A DNA stretch of 23,200 nt from JBEKCP01 sp050014815 (lineage in GTDB: Bacteria; Planctomycetota; Planctomycetia; Pirellulales; Thermoguttaceae): contig JBEKCP010000024.1 in assembly GCA_050014815.1 (NCBI GenBank), forward strand, positions 1-23,200. The letters are read 5' to 3'. Position 1 is the stretch's first letter. Every line of letters begins with the position of its first letter. The notes below the pieces were generated by a model, which was not told where the DNA came from, did not search any database, and was given only the letters and a program-made list of their open reading frames with translations. A program made the position numbers and the translations under genes. Shown here in pieces: positions 21,098 through 23,200 of this stretch.

Positions 21098-21266
21098 AAA
21101 GGGGACTGGCTCCGTCGCCACGCTCGATGTGGCGGTGGGCAAACGGGTTGCGGCGACGGTGCCTGTCCCCTTTCCCCGGAGGGCGGAAAAAGGGGGGACA
21201 GGCACCGTAGCGGCGGCGGTTCTTCCACCGGCTAGCAACCTGCGCCACGGAGCCAGTCCCCCTTTT
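21098..21266. repeat. Nested palindrome of GGACTGGCTCC and GGTGCCTGTCCCC elements
   Basis: Outer arms AAAGGGGACTGGCTCCGT (21098-21115) and ACGGAGCCAGTCCCCC then TTT (21247-21266). Inner arms ACGGTGCCTGTCCCCTTT (21156-21173) and AAAGGGGGGACAGGCACCGT (21189-21208). A third small hairpin CGCCAC...GTGGCG lies between them. It fills most of the spacer before the ECF sigma gene. Confidence 0.85.
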
Positions 21267-21338
21267 TTCGCGGAATCTCTGTTGGGTTTGGGCACCCAAT
21301 GCGGAGAAATAGTAGGGCAGTGTCGACCGAGCAACGGC

Positions 21339-21863
21339 ATGCTAGAGCGTCAGGAATTTCTTAAGGTTTTTTTGCGGGAAGAGCGCCTCCTGGCGGCCTA
21401 CCTCCTGAGTGCGACCGGGAATGTCCATGCGTCGGAGGACCTTCTCCAGACGGTGGCCCGCATCCTTTGGGAGAAACTGGCCGACTACGACGAGACGCGG
21501 CCGTTCGGGGCCTGGGCCCTGGGCGTGGCGCACCTGGAAGTCCTGAAGTGGCGGCAGCAGGCGGCCCGGTCGCGAGAGGTCCTTTCGGAGGACTCGATGC
21601 GGCTCCTGTCCGACACGGCCGCCCGGCATGCCGAAGAAACTGATGAGCGATACTACTTCCTGGTGGGGTGTCTCCGGGGACTCGGCGGCACGGCCCGTTG
21701 CGTAGTCGAAATGAAGTACGGCGAGGGACGCAGTATTCGCGAGATCGCTGGTTTCCTGAAGAAGAGCGTGGCGGCCGTCGAGATGGTCCTCGTCCGCAGC
21801 CGCAGGGCCCTGCGGGATTGCATCCAGCGGAAGATGTCACGGGCAGCGTCGGAGGCGCCATGA
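21339..21863 (+). CDS. ECF-type RNA polymerase sigma factor
   Basis: The 174-residue protein starts at ATG 21339. Region 2 covers about 10-77 (REERLLAAYLLSATGNVHAS and EDLLQTVARILWEKLADYDE, then RPFGAWALGVAHLEVLKWRQ). Region 4 covers about 105-165 (YYFLVGCLRGLGGTARCVVE then MKYGEGRSIREIAGFLKKSV), a helix-turn-helix for the -35 element. This is the planctomycete/verrucomicrobial ECF type that directs transcription of a dedicated regulon. The stop overlaps the start of the FecR-domain gene by 4 bases (ATGA), which suggests coupled translation with its regulator. A leftward extension of the frame would translate the nested palindrome and is rejected. No strong ribosome-binding site is seen. Confidence 0.9.
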   Translation: MLERQEFLKVFLREERLLAAYLLSATGNVHASEDLLQTVARILWEKLADYDETRPFGAWALGVAHLEVLKWRQQAARSREVLSEDSMRLLSDTAARHAEETDERYYFLVGCLRGLGGTARCVVEMKYGEGRSIREIAGFLKKSVAAVEMVLVRSRRALRDCIQRKMSRAASEAP

Positions 21864-22777
21864 ACCACGAGTGCCAAGAGTTGCTGGATCGCTACCTGGA
21901 CGGTTCCGCGTCGGCCGAGGAGTGCCGGCAAATCGACCAGTGGATCCGGCGGGACCCGTCGGCCCGGGAGGCCCTGTTTCGGACCGCGGCCATGGAAGTG
22001 GATCTTCGCCGGCTTCTGGCGAACCCCTTGGCGCGGCCCGCGGCCGAGGGCCATGTCCGCGCGGCGGCTTCGAGGAGGTTCTTCGCCTATGCGGCCGCAT
22101 CGGCGGCGGTGGTGGCGGTGGCCGGCTGGGCCCTGGCCCTAACGATGGCCGGCCAGTATCGCGCCAAGTGCGGCCAACACCAGGCCGCGCTGGAGCGGCT
22201 GGCAGACCTGGAAGCCGCCGGGCCGCTGTCAGTCGCCCCGAAGGCCCCGGACCGGCGGTTCGACGCCGGCCGCCTCATCGAGACCCGCGGGCTGGTCCTG
22301 GCCTCGCTCAAGGGGCAGGCCAAGGCCATCCCCGTGACGGCCGAGTCTCCCATTCCCATGGGCGGCTCGCTGTGGACATGCCCCTGGGGCGGTGCTGCCA
22401 TGCGGTTCGCCGACGGGGCGTCGATGGACCTGGAGCGCAGCACCGAAGTGGCTATCTCGCAATCCGAGACCGGCCGCCACGCGACGATCAAGCAGGGCAT
22501 CCTCCTGGTCAACAATCGGAACGGCTCCCCGGACCGCGCGATCGTCATCGCCACCGCCCATGCCACTGTCAAGGTGGTCAATGCCCAGGTGGTCGTCGCC
22601 TCCGAGGGGGATCGCACGCTCGTCGAGGTGGCCGAGGGCCGGGTCGAGGTGACGCGGACGTCCGACGGACGGACGCTGGCCGTCGGCGCCAACAACTATG
22701 CCGTGGTCAGCCCGGCCGCCGAGCCGAAAGTCCTGAACGGCCGGCTTGCCTGGCGGCTGGAACCGGTCAGACCGTAG
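21860..22777 (+). CDS. FecR-domain membrane protein, probable anti-sigma factor
   Basis: The 305-residue protein starts at ATG 21860 after GGAGGCGCC. The N-terminal 65 residues (ECQELLDRYLDGSASAEECR and WIRRDPSAREALFR) form a cytoplasmic zinc-less anti-sigma-like helical domain. Residues about 74-98 are a transmembrane helix. The extracytoplasmic part has an alpha-helical link and then a FecR domain (about 150-270): GGSLWTCPWGGAAMRFADGA, EVAISQSETGRHATIKQGI and VKVVNAQVVVASEGDRTLVE then VAEGRVEV. It probably holds the adjacent ECF sigma factor and releases it on an envelope signal. No FecA-like TonB receptor is in the window. Length is usual for planctomycete FecR proteins. Confidence 0.88.
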   Translation: MNHECQELLDRYLDGSASAEECRQIDQWIRRDPSAREALFRTAAMEVDLRRLLANPLARPAAEGHVRAAASRRFFAYAAASAAVVAVAGWALALTMAGQYRAKCGQHQAALERLADLEAAGPLSVAPKAPDRRFDAGRLIETRGLVLASLKGQAKAIPVTAESPIPMGGSLWTCPWGGAAMRFADGASMDLERSTEVAISQSETGRHATIKQGILLVNNRNGSPDRAIVIATAHATVKVVNAQVVVASEGDRTLVEVAEGRVEVTRTSDGRTLAVGANNYAVVSPAAEPKVLNGRLAWRLEPVRP

Positions 22778-22821
22778 TACGCATTGCTCGCGCACGGGGA
22801 ACAGAGGGGAGTTTTGGAAAA

Positions 22822-23200
22822 GTGGACGAGGACATCCGAATCTACTTGCTGGAAATCGGGAAGATGCCTCTGCTGACGGCCGGGGAGGAGCGGGCGGCCG
22901 TCCGGCAGATCCGTGCGGCGGGCATGCGATTCCGCCGGGACGTGTTGGCCTGCGAGTTCGTGCTGCGCGGTGCGATGGATCGCATTCGGGCCGTTTGCGA
23001 CGGCCGGGAGCCGTTTTACCAGGTCGTTGAGGAGGCCGCCACGATCCGCGCCGCCGAGCGGGTTCGGGTCCGCAACGAGCTGGCCCGAATGCTGGCCCTG
23101 GCCGAGCGCCTGCTGCGCCGCAATGTCTATGACGTCCGGATCGTCCGCGACCCCTGGACGGACTCCCACCAGCGCGACATGGCGCGGCGGCGCCTGCTGG
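22822..23200 (+). CDS. Sigma-70-family RNA polymerase sigma factor, N-terminal part (runs off window)
   Basis: A GTG at 22822, with GGGGAG upstream, opens a frame that continues to the window end (126 residues). It begins DEDIRIYLLEIGKMPLLTAG and EERAAVRQIR, the region 1.2 signature of primary/alternative sigma-70 factors (D-x-I-x-x-Y-L-x-E-I-G-K-x-P-L-L). A helical charged section follows, corresponding to the non-conserved region before region 2. The divergent helical segment suggests a planctomycete alternative sigma factor more than the housekeeping one. It lies 44 bases after the FecR gene in the same direction. Regions 2 to 4 are outside the window, so the class cannot be fixed. Confidence 0.75.
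   Translation, partial: MDEDIRIYLLEIGKMPLLTAGEERAAVRQIRAAGMRFRRDVLACEFVLRGAMDRIRAVCDGREPFYQVVEEAATIRAAERVRVRNELARMLALAERLLRRNVYDVRIVRDPWTDSHQRDMARRRLL

Noticed and set aside
19612..21228. 538-residue minus-strand open frame opposite the Gfo/Idh/MocA gene
   Set aside because: It is antisense to a well-supported gene and has an Arg/His/Ala-rich composition with no domain. High GC makes such frames common.

Overview
The window looks like a chromosomal piece of a GC-rich member of the Planctomycetota, probably from an uncultured lineage. Support comes from PEP-CTERM sorting signals, a PQQ/BamB-type propeller protein, a secreted glycoside-hydrolase/SUMF1 fusion, Tat-exported Gfo/Idh/MocA oxidoreductase, DUF2752, TDAGL-type leucine-rich-repeat membrane proteins, an ECF sigma/FecR pair, and many palindromic and heptameric repeats of the kind seen in planctomycete genomes. 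No rRNA, tRNA or CRISPR array was recognised.

Layout. 1-3452 (minus): 5' end of a secreted propeller protein with its own promoter, a C-terminal remnant of an FAD-dependent oxidoreductase, and the GH-like/SUMF1 fusion. 3478-5045: genomic debris, namely an IS66 transposase fragment abutting a frameshifted PEP-CTERM beta-strand-repeat gene, followed by several repeat elements. 5117-7380 (plus): DUF2752 protein, lipoprotein and a secreted alpha/beta hydrolase. 7444-8158: two copies of one palindromic element flanking a small membrane ORF. 8163-9810: a doubly deleted guaA divergent from tilS. 10065-12324 (plus): two tandem paralogous LRR membrane proteins, converging on an ArnT/PMT-like glycosyltransferase (minus) that carries two repeat insertions inside its reading frame. 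14183-16102: a PEP-CTERM gene split by a 3' fragment of a type III restriction/helicase gene, bordered by hairpin repeats. 16177-19260 (plus): lutABC lactate-oxidation operon whose two spacers are heptamer repeats. 19294-21078: antitoxin-like small ORFs and a Gfo/Idh/MocA oxidoreductase. 21339-23200: ECF sigma factor, FecR-domain protein and the start of a second sigma-70 factor.

Function. The intact genes cover lactate oxidation (LutABC), tRNA-Ile modification (TilS), envelope glycosylation, secreted polysaccharide or sugar turnover, and sigma/anti-sigma signalling. The most unusual property is the density of short repeat families, about ten within 23 kb. Some sit inside protein-coding genes without breaking the frame (tilS, the glycosyltransferase). 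Others supply the stop codons of neighbouring genes (lutA, lutB, a PEP-CTERM gene). Several genes are decayed: guaA, two PEP-CTERM genes, IS66, a restriction enzyme and an FAD oxidoreductase. I did not find a clearly new enzymatic or defence system. The most novel signal is the repeat biology.
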